A program made the position numbers and the translations under genes. The notes beneath the pieces were generated by a model. That model had not been told where the DNA came from. It saw nothing but the letters and a program-made list of their open reading frames with translations, and searched no databases. A DNA stretch of 64,000 nucleotides from an uncultured Bacteroidales bacterium (GTDB lineage: Bacteria; Bacteroidota; Bacteroidia; Bacteroidales; Bacteroidaceae): the NCBI GenBank assembly GCA_902799355.1, contig CADCAG010000007.1, forward strand, positions 1-64,000, in the 5' to 3' direction. Below, piece by piece: positions 43,674 through 51,958 of this stretch (the stretch's first letter is position 1; each line of letters starts with the position of its first letter).

Positions 43674-44741
43674 ATGGAAATAGCAAATATTGGAGAATTC
43701 GGGCTGATAGACCGTCTTACCCAAGACATCAAGCCCAACAATCAATCAACAAAGTACGGCGTAGGTGACGACTGCGCCGTACTTCACTATCCCGACAGTG
43801 AGGTACTTGTCACCACCGACATGCTCATGGAGGGTGTCCACTTTGACCTTACCTACATCACCCTGCAGCATCTGGGTTACAAGTCGGCCATGGTCAACAT
43901 CAGCGACATCTTCGCCATGAATGGCACGCCGCGACAGATGACAGTCTCGCTGGCTCTCAGCAAGCGCTTCACCGTAGAGGATATTGAGCAGTTCTACGAA
44001 GGACTGCGTGCCGCTTGCGACAAGTGGGGTGTAGACATTGTGGGTGGCGACACCACCAGCAGCTACACAGGTCTGGCCATCAGCATCACCTGTATCGGTG
44101 AGGCACGCAAGGAGGACATCGTCTATCGCAATGGCGCTAAAGAGACCGACCTCGTCTGCGTCAGTGGCGACCTCGGTGCAGCCTATATGGGTCTGCAACT
44201 GCTGGAGCGCGAGAAGTCCGTCTATTACCAGATGGTAGAGGAAGCGAAGAAAAAGGGGAAGCCGGCCCCTGATTTTCAACCCGACTTCGCCGGCAAGGAA
44301 TACCTCTTGCAGCGACAGTTGAAGACCGAAGCCCGTGGCGACATCATCCAGAAGTTGCGCGAGGCCGGCATCCGTCCTACGTCCATGATGGACATCAGTG
44401 ACGGACTGAGCAGCGAACTGATGCACATCTGCAAGCAGAGTCAGGTAGGCTGCCGCATCTTCGAGAAGCAGCTGCCCATCGACTACCAGACAGCTGTGAT
44501 GGCCGAGGAACTGAACATGAATGTCACCACCTGTGCACTCAATGGTGGTGAGGACTATGAACTGCTCTTCACCGTCCCCATTGGCGACCATGAGAAGATT
44601 CAGCAGATAGAGGATGTCAAGCTCATCGGTCACATCACCAACAAGAGTCTTGGCCACGTCCTCGTTACCCGCGACAACCAAGAATTTGAACTAAAAGCCC
44701 AAGGGTGGAACCCCCTGAGCAACGGAAACGATGCCAAGTAG
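43674..44741 (+). CDS. thiL: Thiamine-monophosphate kinase
   Basis: A 355-residue cytoplasmic enzyme that phosphorylates thiamine monophosphate to the diphosphate cofactor. It shows the AIR-synthase/ThiL fold motifs 'STKYGVGDDCAVLHY', 'TTDMLMEGVHFDLTY', 'SAMVNISDIFAMNGTP', 'DIVGGDTTSSYTG' and 'GGEDYELLFTVP'. It is the last gene of the sppA run; its final codons and stop form part of the terminator stem. Confidence 0.92.
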   Translation: MEIANIGEFGLIDRLTQDIKPNNQSTKYGVGDDCAVLHYPDSEVLVTTDMLMEGVHFDLTYITLQHLGYKSAMVNISDIFAMNGTPRQMTVSLALSKRFTVEDIEQFYEGLRAACDKWGVDIVGGDTTSSYTGLAISITCIGEARKEDIVYRNGAKETDLVCVSGDLGAAYMGLQLLEREKSVYYQMVEEAKKKGKPAPDFQPDFAGKEYLLQRQLKTEARGDIIQKLREAGIRPTSMMDISDGLSSELMHICKQSQVGCRIFEKQLPIDYQTAVMAEELNMNVTTCALNGGEDYELLFTVPIGDHEKIQQIEDVKLIGHITNKSLGHVLVTRDNQEFELKAQGWNPLSNGNDAK

Positions 44742-44760
44742 CCACTTGGCATCGTTTTTT
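44729..44760 (+). terminator. Terminator built from the thiL stop region
   Basis: CGATGCCAAGT (44729-44739) and ACTTGGCATCG (44743-44753) pair perfectly around a loop containing part of the TAG stop, followed by seven T. Confidence 0.92.
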
Positions 44761-44794
44761 ATGGGAGAACATATATATTATAAGGTAATACGTT

Positions 44795-45832
44795 CTACAT
44801 CTGTGCAGCCTCATACTGGCTGGGAGTCTGACCCGTCATCTTGAAAAAGGCACGTCGGAACGTAGAGATAGAGGCAAAGCCACTCTCCTGAGCCACGTAG
44901 TCGAGCTTATATTCCGGATGTTCTCGCATCATGGGGATGCTGACCCGCTCTATACGCAGCTGATTGATATAGTCATAGAAGGTCTGACCCAGTACCTGAC
45001 TGAGGTATTTACTCACATAGGTGCGGTTGCTGTTCAGCGCTGCTGCCAAGTCAGACAGCGTCAAGTCTTTCTTCAGATAGAGCTTCTGCTGCTCCACTAA
45101 CTTTTCTAAAGTTCCTTCGGCAATGGGGACAATATTCTTGTTGCTATTAGCGAGTTCTGCCTCAGCAGTCTTGTCGACAACGATAGGACGAAAGTTCCAA
45201 CTGTAGTGTAGCACCATCATCCAAAGCAGAATGGCGGAGACATAGTAGGTAATGTCAGCCATCACCGTGCCAGACAGTGAGGTAAACAACCACGTTAGCT
45301 GGCTGACGATAGCGAAGAAGAAAACGGGTTTAAGCCATGCCACATCAATATTGTCAATGTTTGAATAATTCTTGCGTACATAGATGAGGTAACGCTTCAT
45401 CTTGACATAACCAATGGTGATGACCGTTATGGCATAGCAACACAGGAATACCAGGTCAGCATAGAGAACACGCTGGTCAGGCCATACACCATAGAGCACC
45501 GTAAACAGTGCAAAGGGCAATGCCAGCAGAAATATCCTTCGTAGTGTCAGCCAACAAGGCATCACTATCTCAAAGAGCAACACGGTGAAGGTCAGTGCTG
45601 ACCAGCCATCAATCAACAGTATCCAGTCAAGGACCTCTTGAGTGTACATACCTGGGAATGTCATCACCAGATCTTTTACATTCCATACTGCCCATATTGC
45701 CATTACACATCCTAATATCGTCTGAAAACGGGTGCGCGTTTTTCGCCAGAACAGGATGTGCAGAGCAAAGATACCAAAGAAAGCTGTGGTAACGCCTATC
45801 AGGAAAGCTGATATATTCATATAGTCTGCCAT
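44795..45832 (-). CDS. AraC-family regulator with multi-pass membrane N-terminus
   Basis: A 345-residue protein starting at the ATG at 45832 ('MADYMNISAFLIGVTTAFFG'), just after the promoter. About six or seven hydrophobic helices fill residues 1-220. The C-terminal 100 residues are an AraC DNA-binding domain with two helix-turn-helices ('LSDLAAALNSNRTYVSKYLS' and 'DYVAQESGFASISTFRRAFF') ending 'FKMTGQTPSQYEAAQ'. Such membrane AraC proteins are common in Prevotella; the signal and targets are unknown. Confidence 0.85.
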   Translation of the reverse strand: MADYMNISAFLIGVTTAFFGIFALHILFWRKTRTRFQTILGCVMAIWAVWNVKDLVMTFPGMYTQEVLDWILLIDGWSALTFTVLLFEIVMPCWLTLRRIFLLALPFALFTVLYGVWPDQRVLYADLVFLCCYAITVITIGYVKMKRYLIYVRKNYSNIDNIDVAWLKPVFFFAIVSQLTWLFTSLSGTVMADITYYVSAILLWMMVLHYSWNFRPIVVDKTAEAELANSNKNIVPIAEGTLEKLVEQQKLYLKKDLTLSDLAAALNSNRTYVSKYLSQVLGQTFYDYINQLRIERVSIPMMREHPEYKLDYVAQESGFASISTFRRAFFKMTGQTPSQYEAAQM

Positions 45833-45839
45833 AACAATG

Positions 45840-45847
45840 CAAAGATA
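45840..45847 (-). promoter_or_regulatory. Promoter -7 box for the AraC gene
   Basis: TATCTTTG on the minus strand, 7 bp before the ATG; a nearly leaderless transcript. Confidence 0.55.
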
Positions 45848-45918
45848 GTGCAAAGCGAGTGAATAACAAAACAAAAAAGCACTTTTTTAGCCCATAATGA
45901 AAAATAATTGGGGAAAAG

Positions 45919-45950
45919 TTTGGCCAATTACTTTTTTCTTCGTACCTTTG
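45919..45950 (+). promoter_or_regulatory. Promoter of tRNA-Phe
   Basis: TTTG (45919-45922) and TACCTTTG (45943-45950) are 20 bp apart, a full consensus match. Confidence 0.8.
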
Positions 45951-45985
45951 CACCCGCAAACGAAAGGATGCAGTGATCTAAACTT

Positions 45986-46058
45986 GGTGCCTTAGCTCAG
46001 TTGGTAGAGCATCGGACTGAAAATCCGTGTGTCCCCGGTTCGATTCCTGGAGGTACCA
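45986..46058 (+). tRNA. tRNA-Phe (GAA)
   Basis: The acceptor arms GGTGCCT and AGGTACC pair (one G-U), with D arm GCTC/GAGC, anticodon stem CGGA/TCCG holding CTGAAAA (anticodon GAA), and T arm with GGTTCGATTCC. The 73-nt molecule ends at the discriminator A; CCA is not encoded. Confidence 0.97.
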
Positions 46059-46075
46059 CTCCTCCTTTCATTATG

Positions 46076-46114
46076 AATCCTGCGAAAGTCAATTGACCGT
46101 AGCAGGATTTTTTG
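46076..46114 (+). terminator. Terminator of tRNA-Phe
   Basis: AATCCTGC (46076-46083) and GCAGGATT (46102-46109) followed by TTTTTTG. Confidence 0.85.
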
Positions 46115-46145
46115 TTGTATTACTTGCATATTCAACTTTTTTTCG

Positions 46146-46153
46146 TACCTTTG
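46146..46153 (+). promoter_or_regulatory. Promoter -7 box for pantothenate kinase
   Basis: TACCTTTG, with TTG about 20 bp upstream (46124-46126); 22 bp before the ATG. Confidence 0.65.
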
Positions 46154-46175
46154 CGCTCAAATCAACAACATTGTT

Positions 46176-46994
46176 ATGGCTATAGTAATAGGAATAGATG
46201 TGGGCATCTCAACCACAAAGATTGTGGGACTGCGCGAAGGTCGCGTGGTATCGCCCATCCGCATCACAGCAGCAGACCAGGTGACATCACTCTATGGAGC
46301 CTTCGGAAAATACCTGCACGACAACAAGGTTGAACTGAAGGACGTGAAGCAGGTGATGGTGACAGGTGTTGGCGCCAGCTACGTCAACGAGCCCATCTAC
46401 GGCATTCCCACGCAGAAAGTCGACGAGTTCATTGCCGATGGTCTGGGAGCCCGCTTTGAGTCGGGACTGACCAAAGCCATTGTCATATCAATGGGGACAG
46501 GAACGAGTTTCGTACAGTGTGATGGTGACGAAATCAGGCATATCGGTGGTATCGGTATCGGTGGTGGTACGCTACAGGGACTGAGCCGTGTGATGCTGAA
46601 CACCCGTGACCCCAAACAGATACAGAGCCTGGCCATGCAGGGTGACATCCGCAATATCAACCTGCTCATTGGTGACATCTCCACACATCCACTACCTGGA
46701 CTGCCTATGGATGCCACTGCCTCACTCTTCTCAAAGGCTCAGTATGACGCGCCAAAGGAAGACCTGGCATTGGGTATCATCACGATGGTGCTGCAGACCA
46801 TTGGCTCAGCAGCCATCCTTGCGGCCCTCAACTCCGGCATCAAGGACTTCGTACTCATCGGAAACCTGACACTGCTTCCTCAGTGTAAGGACATCTACCC
46901 CATGCTGGAAAAGCTCTACAACGTACACTTCCACATCCCCAAATACGCTGAGTTCTGCACAGCCATCGGTGCTGCACTAAGCTACAAGCAGTAA
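46176..46994 (+). CDS. coaW: Type II pantothenate kinase
   Basis: A 272-residue cytoplasmic ASKHA-fold kinase for the first step of CoA synthesis. The N-terminal phosphate loop 'VIGIDVGISTTKIVGL' (about 3-18), 'VMVTGVGASYVNEPIYGIPT', the Gly-rich 'VISMGTGTSFVQ' and 'IGGIGIGGGTLQGLSRVML' match CoaW proteins. It is monocistronic. Type II enzymes are generally insensitive to CoA feedback. Confidence 0.85.
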   Translation: MAIVIGIDVGISTTKIVGLREGRVVSPIRITAADQVTSLYGAFGKYLHDNKVELKDVKQVMVTGVGASYVNEPIYGIPTQKVDEFIADGLGARFESGLTKAIVISMGTGTSFVQCDGDEIRHIGGIGIGGGTLQGLSRVMLNTRDPKQIQSLAMQGDIRNINLLIGDISTHPLPGLPMDATASLFSKAQYDAPKEDLALGIITMVLQTIGSAAILAALNSGIKDFVLIGNLTLLPQCKDIYPMLEKLYNVHFHIPKYAEFCTAIGAALSYKQ

Positions 46995-47055
46995 CCGAAC
47001 AAAATTATTCTAAGTCTTATTAGTTTATTTTCGGCAGTTCGCTGAATGAAATAGG

Positions 47056-47083
47056 CCGTTCGTTGAAAGCACTCAACGGACGG
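47056..47083. repeat. Intergenic hairpin upstream of the 115-aa gene
   Basis: CCGTTCGTTGA and TCAACGGACGG pair with one mismatch around AAGCAC. It may end the pantothenate kinase transcript, but no T run follows. Confidence 0.5.
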
Positions 47084-47170
47084 TTAAACATTTCATGCCT
47101 TTAGTACGTCAAAGAAGCAAAGAGCAACGAAAACAAAAACAATAATAATAACAACTAAAAAATTAAAGGT

Positions 47171-47518
47171 ATGAAAAAGATGATCGTAACACTGGTTGCC
47201 ATGATGGCAGTAACATTTAGTTTTGCAGAAACTAACAGTAACAATGTCGACAGACGTTTTGACATGAGTTGTAACATGGACCGTCTCTCAGAGGTACTCG
47301 CCTTGGACGAAGATCAGTTGGAAGCAGTAGAAACCATTCACAACAACTTCAACAACGAACTGAAATCACTGGCTTCCGTAAGAGGTCCTATCCAGAGACA
47401 CATGGTTCACCAGGCCGTAAGGAAGGACGCTCAGAAGATGAAGAACGTACTGAACAAGGAGCAGTTTGGTCTCTACATGCGCATCATGTTGAACACCCTG
47501 CGCAACAGACAACTGTAA
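47171..47518 (+). CDS. Small exported helical protein, 115 aa
   Basis: The signal peptide is 'MKKMIVTLVAMMAVTFSFAE'. The mature 95 residues are predicted helical and charged, with a repeated 'L..V....LDEDQLEAVE' and 'VLNKEQFGLYMRIMLNTLRN' pattern that resembles Spy/LTxxQ-type periplasmic chaperones but is not a clear member. No -7 box was recognised in its A-rich leader. A terminator follows. Its role is unknown; envelope-stress function is a guess. Confidence 0.65.
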   Translation: MKKMIVTLVAMMAVTFSFAETNSNNVDRRFDMSCNMDRLSEVLALDEDQLEAVETIHNNFNNELKSLASVRGPIQRHMVHQAVRKDAQKMKNVLNKEQFGLYMRIMLNTLRNRQL

Positions 47519-47541
47519 GAAAAGAATAATGGAAAACGATA

Positions 47542-47569
47542 AGCGGGAGGACATCAGTTCTCCCGCTTG
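47542..47569. terminator. Bidirectional terminator
   Basis: AAGCGGGAG (47542-47550) and CTCCCGCTT (47561-47569), T-rich on the plus side; between converging genes. Confidence 0.8.
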
Positions 47570-47576
47570 TTGTTTG

Positions 47577-48023
47577 TTATTCCTTGCGATGCTTATCGAG
47601 TTTTCGCAGGAAGAAGTTGAAGGCCTCCAGTCCTACCAGCACCATGAGGGTAGCAGCAGACGCCAAGACATACATGCCTCCACCACATGCCAAGCCAATA
47701 GCAGCCACAACCCAGAGGCCTGCTGCCGTTGTCAGACCGCTGACCATATTCTCCTGTTTGCGGAAGATGATGGTACCGGCACCAATGAAACCGATACCGC
47801 TCACCACCTGTGAGGCTACACGCGACACATCCCATCGATGAAGATCAGTCGTCATAGAGTCGCCAAAGCCATAGGCTGACACTATCATAAACAATGCTGC
47901 ACCCAAGGCCACGAGGAAGTGGGTGCGGAAGCCAGCCTCCTTGGCACGGTATTCGCGTTCGAGCCCGATGAGTCCGCCAAGCACCGATGCGATAAAGATT
48001 CGTAGAATAAATTCGTATTCCAT
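47577..48023 (-). CDS. MgtC/SapB-family membrane protein
   Basis: A 148-residue protein with four membrane helices and the MgtC signature 'ASVLGGLIGLEREYRAKEAG' then 'FRTHFLVALGAALFMIVS' (about 13-48), 'RVASQVVSGIGFIGAGTII' and 'GLTTAAGLWVVAAIGLACGG'. It lacks the C-terminal regulatory domain of Salmonella MgtC. It may modulate ion homeostasis or F-ATPase, as known for MgtC, but the role here is inferred. Confidence 0.88.
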   Translation of the reverse strand: MEYEFILRIFIASVLGGLIGLEREYRAKEAGFRTHFLVALGAALFMIVSAYGFGDSMTTDLHRWDVSRVASQVVSGIGFIGAGTIIFRKQENMVSGLTTAAGLWVVAAIGLACGGGMYVLASAATLMVLVGLEAFNFFLRKLDKHRKE

Positions 48024-48047
48024 AGTTAAATGTTGTTATTTTCGCTG

Positions 48048-48075
48048 CAAAGATAATCTTTTTTTCGTATCTTTG
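48048..48075. promoter_or_regulatory. Divergent promoters for mgtC-like and tatA genes
   Basis: TATCTTTG on the minus strand (48055-48048) and TATCTTTG on the plus strand (48068-48075) are 12 bp apart, so the two polymerases would compete. Confidence 0.65.
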
Positions 48076-48105
48076 CAAGAAATACGACCAAAAAACAATA
48101 GAGAT

Positions 48106-48282
48106 ATGTTTGGATTAGGAATGCAAGAAATCATCGTCATAGCCCTCATCATACTCTTGCTGTTCGGCGGCAAGAAGATTCCCGAACTGATGAAAGGACT
48201 CGGCAAAGGTGTCAAGAGTTTCAAGGACGGAATGAAAGATACAGGCATAGACGACGAGAAAGAAGTGAAAAGTGAAGAGTGA
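48106..48282 (+). CDS. tatA: Sec-independent translocase subunit TatA
   Basis: A 58-residue protein starting at 48106, right after the promoter. One helix ('EIIVIALIILLLFG') is followed by the TatA hinge 'FGGKKIPELMKGLGKGVKSF' and an acidic tail. It oligomerises to form the pore for folded twin-arginine proteins. The last codons lie in a 3 x 7-bp repeat (AAGTGAA, AAGTGAA, GAGTGAC at 48263-48283) that runs into the tatC start. Confidence 0.93.
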   Translation: MFGLGMQEIIVIALIILLLFGGKKIPELMKGLGKGVKSFKDGMKDTGIDDEKEVKSEE

Positions 48283-48283
48283 C

Positions 48284-49018
48284 ATGACCTTCTGGGATCA
48301 CTTGGACGTGCTGCGTTCATCGCTGATGCGCATGGCCGTAGTAGTCTGCGTGCTCGCCATAGCGGCCTTCATGATGAAGGACGTATTGTTTGCCATTGTA
48401 CTGGCCCCACGGAGTAGCGACTTCGTGACTTATCAGTTGCTGGGTGTCGAGGCCTTTCAGATTAGTCTGATGAACACGGGACTGACAGAGCAGTTTATGA
48501 TTCACATGAGGACAGCGATATATGCCGGCATCTTGTTGGCTTCACCTTATATATTATATGAGCTGTTCCGTTTCGTATCGCCAGGCCTCTACCAGAACGA
48601 GCGGCGCTATGGTCTGTGGATAGTAGGAGCCGCCTATGTGATGTTCGTAGTGGGTACGCTGATCAACTATTTCGTCATCTTCCCACTGACAGTACGTTTT
48701 CTGGGTACCTATCAGGTATCGCCCGACGTCGCCAACATGCTCACCCTGCAGTCGTATATTGACACCCTGCTAAGTATGAGTCTGGTGATGGGAATTGTAT
48801 TCGAACTGCCAGTAGTGTGCGGACTTCTCGGGCGCTTAGGCCTGATTACACATCGTATGATGTCGGCCTATCGTCGTCATGCAGTAGTAGCCATCCTGGT
48901 GATTGCTGCCATCATTACCCCGACGACGGACGTGTTCACGCTTTTCGTGGTGGCACTGCCCATCTACCTGCTCTATGAACTGAGTATACAAATTGTAAGA
49001 ATAACTAAACGAAGCTAA
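48284..49018 (+). CDS. tatC: Sec-independent translocase subunit TatC
   Basis: A 244-residue six-helix inner-membrane receptor for twin-arginine signals. The start at 48284 ('MTFWDHLDVLRSSLMRMAVV') is preferred over an in-frame GTG 12 bp upstream because TatC proteins begin this way and it lies 1 bp after the tatA stop. Other motifs: 'PYILYELFRFVSPGLYQNER' and 'MGIVFELPVVCGLLGRLGLI'. With TatA it would export the downstream aldo/keto reductase. Confidence 0.93.
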   Translation: MTFWDHLDVLRSSLMRMAVVVCVLAIAAFMMKDVLFAIVLAPRSSDFVTYQLLGVEAFQISLMNTGLTEQFMIHMRTAIYAGILLASPYILYELFRFVSPGLYQNERRYGLWIVGAAYVMFVVGTLINYFVIFPLTVRFLGTYQVSPDVANMLTLQSYIDTLLSMSLVMGIVFELPVVCGLLGRLGLITHRMMSAYRRHAVVAILVIAAIITPTTDVFTLFVVALPIYLLYELSIQIVRITKRS

Positions 49019-49028
49019 ACAATACTTT

Positions 49029-50516
49029 ATGCTAAGAAAAATCAGAATCGCACTGGCAACCGTGATGTTCATTGGCATCACGCTGTTGTTCCTCGACTTC
49101 ACCGGCACCATGCACCACTGGGTGAGTTGGATGCCCAAAATACAGTTCTTGGAGGCTGTATTGGCGCTGAACGTCGTGGTCATTGTGGCACTCCTTGTGC
49201 TGACACTCGTCTTCGGACGCATCTATTGTTCGGTCATCTGCCCGTTAGGCATCATGCAGGACATCTTCGGATGGTTAGGCAAGAAAGCTAAGAAGAACCG
49301 CTACACGTATTCCAAACAGAAGCACGCCTTGCGCATGGCCTTCTTTACGTTCATGCTCATACTCATTGTGTTGGGCGGTGGCACGATAGTGCAACTATTG
49401 GCACCTTATTCTGCCTTCGGACGCATCTGCACCAATCTGCTGCAACCAGTCTATATGGCAGGCAACAACGTGCTGGCAGCCATTGCCGAGCATTACGACA
49501 GCTATGCGTTCTACCACACCAATATCTGGATGCGTGCCCTGCCGAGTCTCATCATCAGCATCGTCACGCTGGGCATCCTGGCCGTGCTCGCTTGGCGCAA
49601 TGGTCGCACATACTGCAACACCATCTGTCCGGTAGGTACTGCGCTGAGCGTCTTTGCTAAGTTCTCGTGGCTGAAGGTGCACTTTGATGTAGACAAGTGC
49701 AAGAACTGTTCGCTGTGCACCAAGAACTGCAAAGCCGCCTGCATCGACTATAAGACGCACACCGTCGACCCCTTGCGCTGCGTGGTCTGTGGCGACTGCA
49801 TCAAGAGTTGCAAGTTTGGAGCGCTGAAGTATGGACATGGGGGTAATGGGCAACCTAGTGAACCCAATAAGTCCAATGAGCCCGTTGACACCAGCAAGCG
49901 CACCTTCCTGCTCTCTTCTGCCTTGGTGGCTACTGCCGCAATGGCTCAGCAGAAAGACAAGATTATGGATGGTGGACTGGCAGAGATAGAAGACAAGGTC
50001 GCCCCTGAGCGCCAGACACCCATCATGCCGCCAGGTTCCCGTTCGAAGCAAAACTTCGAACAGCACTGTACGGGTTGTCAGCTGTGTATCTCTGAGTGTC
50101 CCAACGAGGTGCTGCGTCCCAGTGCTGATTTGTGGCACCTCATGCAGCCAACGATGTCGTATGAGCGCGGCTACTGCCGTCCAGAGTGTAACCGCTGTTC
50201 AGAGGTATGTCCTGCAGGAGCCATCAAGCCGTTAGCCCATGAATTGAAGGCCTCCACCCAGATAGGTCATGCCGTATGGATTAAGAAAAACTGTATTCCA
50301 CTGACCGACGGCGTAGAGTGCGGCAACTGTGCCCGCCATTGTCCCGTTGGCGCCATCGAGATGGTGCCCAGCGACCCAGACGACGAGGCATCGCCCTACG
50401 TACCTGCTGTCAACGAGAACCGTTGCATAGGCTGTGGTGCCTGTGAGAACCTGTGTCCTGCACGTCCCTTCTCTGCCATCTACGTAGAAGGCCATGAAGT
50501 GCATAAAGAGGTATGA
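49029..50516 (+). CDS. NapH-like/NapG-like fused polyferredoxin
   Basis: A 495-residue iron-sulfur membrane protein. Residues 1-200 contain four or five helices with the NapH/MauN-type 'YCSVICPLGIMQDIFGWLG' and 'YCNTICPVGTALSVFAKFSW'. Two 4Fe-4S motifs follow ('CKNCSLCTKNC', 'CVVCGDCIKSC', about 219-265). A linker built of 9-bp repeats leads to an internal signal-like segment 'SKRTFLLSSALVATAAMAQQ' (about 290-309). The rest is a periplasmic-type ferredoxin with four cluster motifs ('CTGCQLCISECP', 'CNRCSEVCPAGAI', 'CGNCARHCPVGAI', 'CIGCGACENLCP'). It looks like a fusion of NapH-type and Tat-secreted NapG-type proteins and probably passes electrons from quinol to the reductase encoded next. 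Confidence 0.8.
   Translation: MLRKIRIALATVMFIGITLLFLDFTGTMHHWVSWMPKIQFLEAVLALNVVVIVALLVLTLVFGRIYCSVICPLGIMQDIFGWLGKKAKKNRYTYSKQKHALRMAFFTFMLILIVLGGGTIVQLLAPYSAFGRICTNLLQPVYMAGNNVLAAIAEHYDSYAFYHTNIWMRALPSLIISIVTLGILAVLAWRNGRTYCNTICPVGTALSVFAKFSWLKVHFDVDKCKNCSLCTKNCKAACIDYKTHTVDPLRCVVCGDCIKSCKFGALKYGHGGNGQPSEPNKSNEPVDTSKRTFLLSSALVATAAMAQQKDKIMDGGLAEIEDKVAPERQTPIMPPGSRSKQNFEQHCTGCQLCISECPNEVLRPSADLWHLMQPTMSYERGYCRPECNRCSEVCPAGAIKPLAHELKASTQIGHAVWIKKNCIPLTDGVECGNCARHCPVGAIEMVPSDPDDEASPYVPAVNENRCIGCGACENLCPARPFSAIYVEGHEVHKEV
49852..49887. repeat. 4 x 9-bp array in the polyferredoxin linker
   Basis: Units AACCTAGTG, AACCCAATA, AGTCCAATG, AGCCCGTTG encode 'EPNKSNEPV' and neighbours. More degenerate than the other arrays. 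Confidence 0.5.
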
Positions 50517-50546
50517 TGTAAGATGTATGATGTAAGATGTTAGAGG
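50512..50546. repeat. 5 x 7-bp array joining polyferredoxin and reductase genes
   Basis: Units TATGATG, TAAGATG, TATGATG, TAAGATG, TTAGAGG, then TATGAAG. The stop TGA (50514-50516) of one gene lies in the first unit and the next start ATG (50548) in the following one. Confidence 0.85.
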
Positions 50547-50547
50547 T

Positions 50548-51942
50548 ATGAAGAAAGATATATCAAGAAGAAATTTCCTAAAGATACTGGGTGGTAGCGC
50601 TGTAGGTGCTGCTGCCGTGATGACAGGCTGCAAGTCGAAGAGTGACTCAAAGGCTGCTGAGGAGTATAAGCGACAGGTGGAGCCGCCAACGGGCAAGATG
50701 ACCTATCGCACCAATCCCAAGACTGGCGACAAGGTGTCGGTGTTGGGTTATGGTATGATGCGCCTGCCATCAAAGACGGAAAACAAGGACGACTATGATC
50801 AGGACATGATCAATCGTCAGATAGACTATGCTCTGGAGCATGGTCTCAACTACATCGACACGTCACCCGTCTACTGCCAGGGAAAGTCGGAAGCCTGCAC
50901 GGGTATAGCCCTGAGTCGCCACAAGCGTTCAGAATATTTTGTGGCTACCAAACTGTCGAACTTCCACCCCTCCACACAGAGCCGTGAAGCCAGCATCGGC
51001 ATGTACCAGAACTCGCTGAAGCAGTTGCAGGTCGACTATATCGACTACTACCTGCTGCATGCCATCGGTGGTGGCATGGACGAGTTTAACCGCCGCTATG
51101 TAGACAACGGCATGATGGACTATCTGATGAAGGAACGTGAGGCAGGCCGCATCCGCAACCTTGGATTCTCGTTTCATGGCTACAAGGAGGTCTTCGACGA
51201 GGTGTTAGCGATGCACGACAAATACCACTGGGACTTTGTGCAGATAGAGCTGAACTATCTGGACTGGGACTATGCCAATGAGATTAATGAGCGTAATGTG
51301 GATGCCAGCTACCTGTATGCAGAACTCCAGAAGAAAGGTATTCCTGCCGTCATCATGGAACCGCTGCTGGGTGGCCGACTGGCCAACCTGCCCCAGTATC
51401 TGGCAACCGACCTGAAGAAGAAGGCACCCGAGCGCAGCGTCGCATCATGGGCATTCCGTTATGCAGGAACACCAGAGGGCGTGCTCACCGTACTCAGCGG
51501 CATGACCTATATGGAGCATCTGAAGGACAACCTGTTGTCATACTGTCCCTTGGAGCCATTGACCGAGAAAGAACAGCGCTTCCTGGACAAGGATGTTGCC
51601 GAGCGCATCGTGGGTCTGGAGAATATTCCCTGCAACGACTGTAAATACTGTATGCCGTGTCCTTACGGCATCGACATCCCTGCCATCTTCGTACATTATA
51701 ATAAATGTAAGAACGACGGCACGCTGCCGCGCCTGAAGATGGACGACGAATACTACAAACTACGCCGCAACTACCTCATCGGTCTCGACCGTGCCGTGCC
51801 ACGCGTACGTCAGGCTGACCACTGCATCCAGTGTGGACAGTGTGAGCCGCATTGCCCGCAGAACATCCGCATTCCGCGAGAGTTACAGAAAATCTGTCAG
51901 TTCGTGGAAGACTTGAAGCAGAATAAGGTGGCTAACGATTAG
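50548..51942 (+). CDS. Tat-exported aldo/keto reductase with C-terminal 4Fe-4S clusters
   Basis: A 464-residue protein. The N-terminus is a twin-arginine signal 'DISRRNFLKILGGSAVGAAA' with a lipobox 'VMTGCKS', so it is probably a Tat-exported lipoprotein. The aldo/keto reductase barrel (about 55-340) shows 'LGYGMMRLPSK', 'GLNYIDTSPVYCQGKSE' (catalytic Asp/Tyr), 'FVATKLSN' (Lys) and 'YYLLHAIGGG'. The C-terminal 100 residues bind clusters: 'CNDCKYCMPCPYGIDIP' and 'CIQCGQCEPHCPQNIRIP'. The upstream tat genes and polyferredoxin make a coherent module: exporter, electron carrier and substrate enzyme. The physiological substrate is unknown. Confidence 0.88.
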   Translation: MKKDISRRNFLKILGGSAVGAAAVMTGCKSKSDSKAAEEYKRQVEPPTGKMTYRTNPKTGDKVSVLGYGMMRLPSKTENKDDYDQDMINRQIDYALEHGLNYIDTSPVYCQGKSEACTGIALSRHKRSEYFVATKLSNFHPSTQSREASIGMYQNSLKQLQVDYIDYYLLHAIGGGMDEFNRRYVDNGMMDYLMKEREAGRIRNLGFSFHGYKEVFDEVLAMHDKYHWDFVQIELNYLDWDYANEINERNVDASYLYAELQKKGIPAVIMEPLLGGRLANLPQYLATDLKKKAPERSVASWAFRYAGTPEGVLTVLSGMTYMEHLKDNLLSYCPLEPLTEKEQRFLDKDVAERIVGLENIPCNDCKYCMPCPYGIDIPAIFVHYNKCKNDGTLPRLKMDDEYYKLRRNYLIGLDRAVPRVRQADHCIQCGQCEPHCPQNIRIPRELQKICQFVEDLKQNKVAND

Positions 51943-51958
51943 CGGTTAGCGTTATAGC
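51931..51958. repeat. 4 x 7-bp array over two converging stop codons
   Basis: Units GCTAACG, ATTAGCG, GTTAGCG, TTATAGCG. Both the plus-strand TAG (51940-51942) and the minus-strand TAG (51934-51932) are inside it. Confidence 0.65.
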
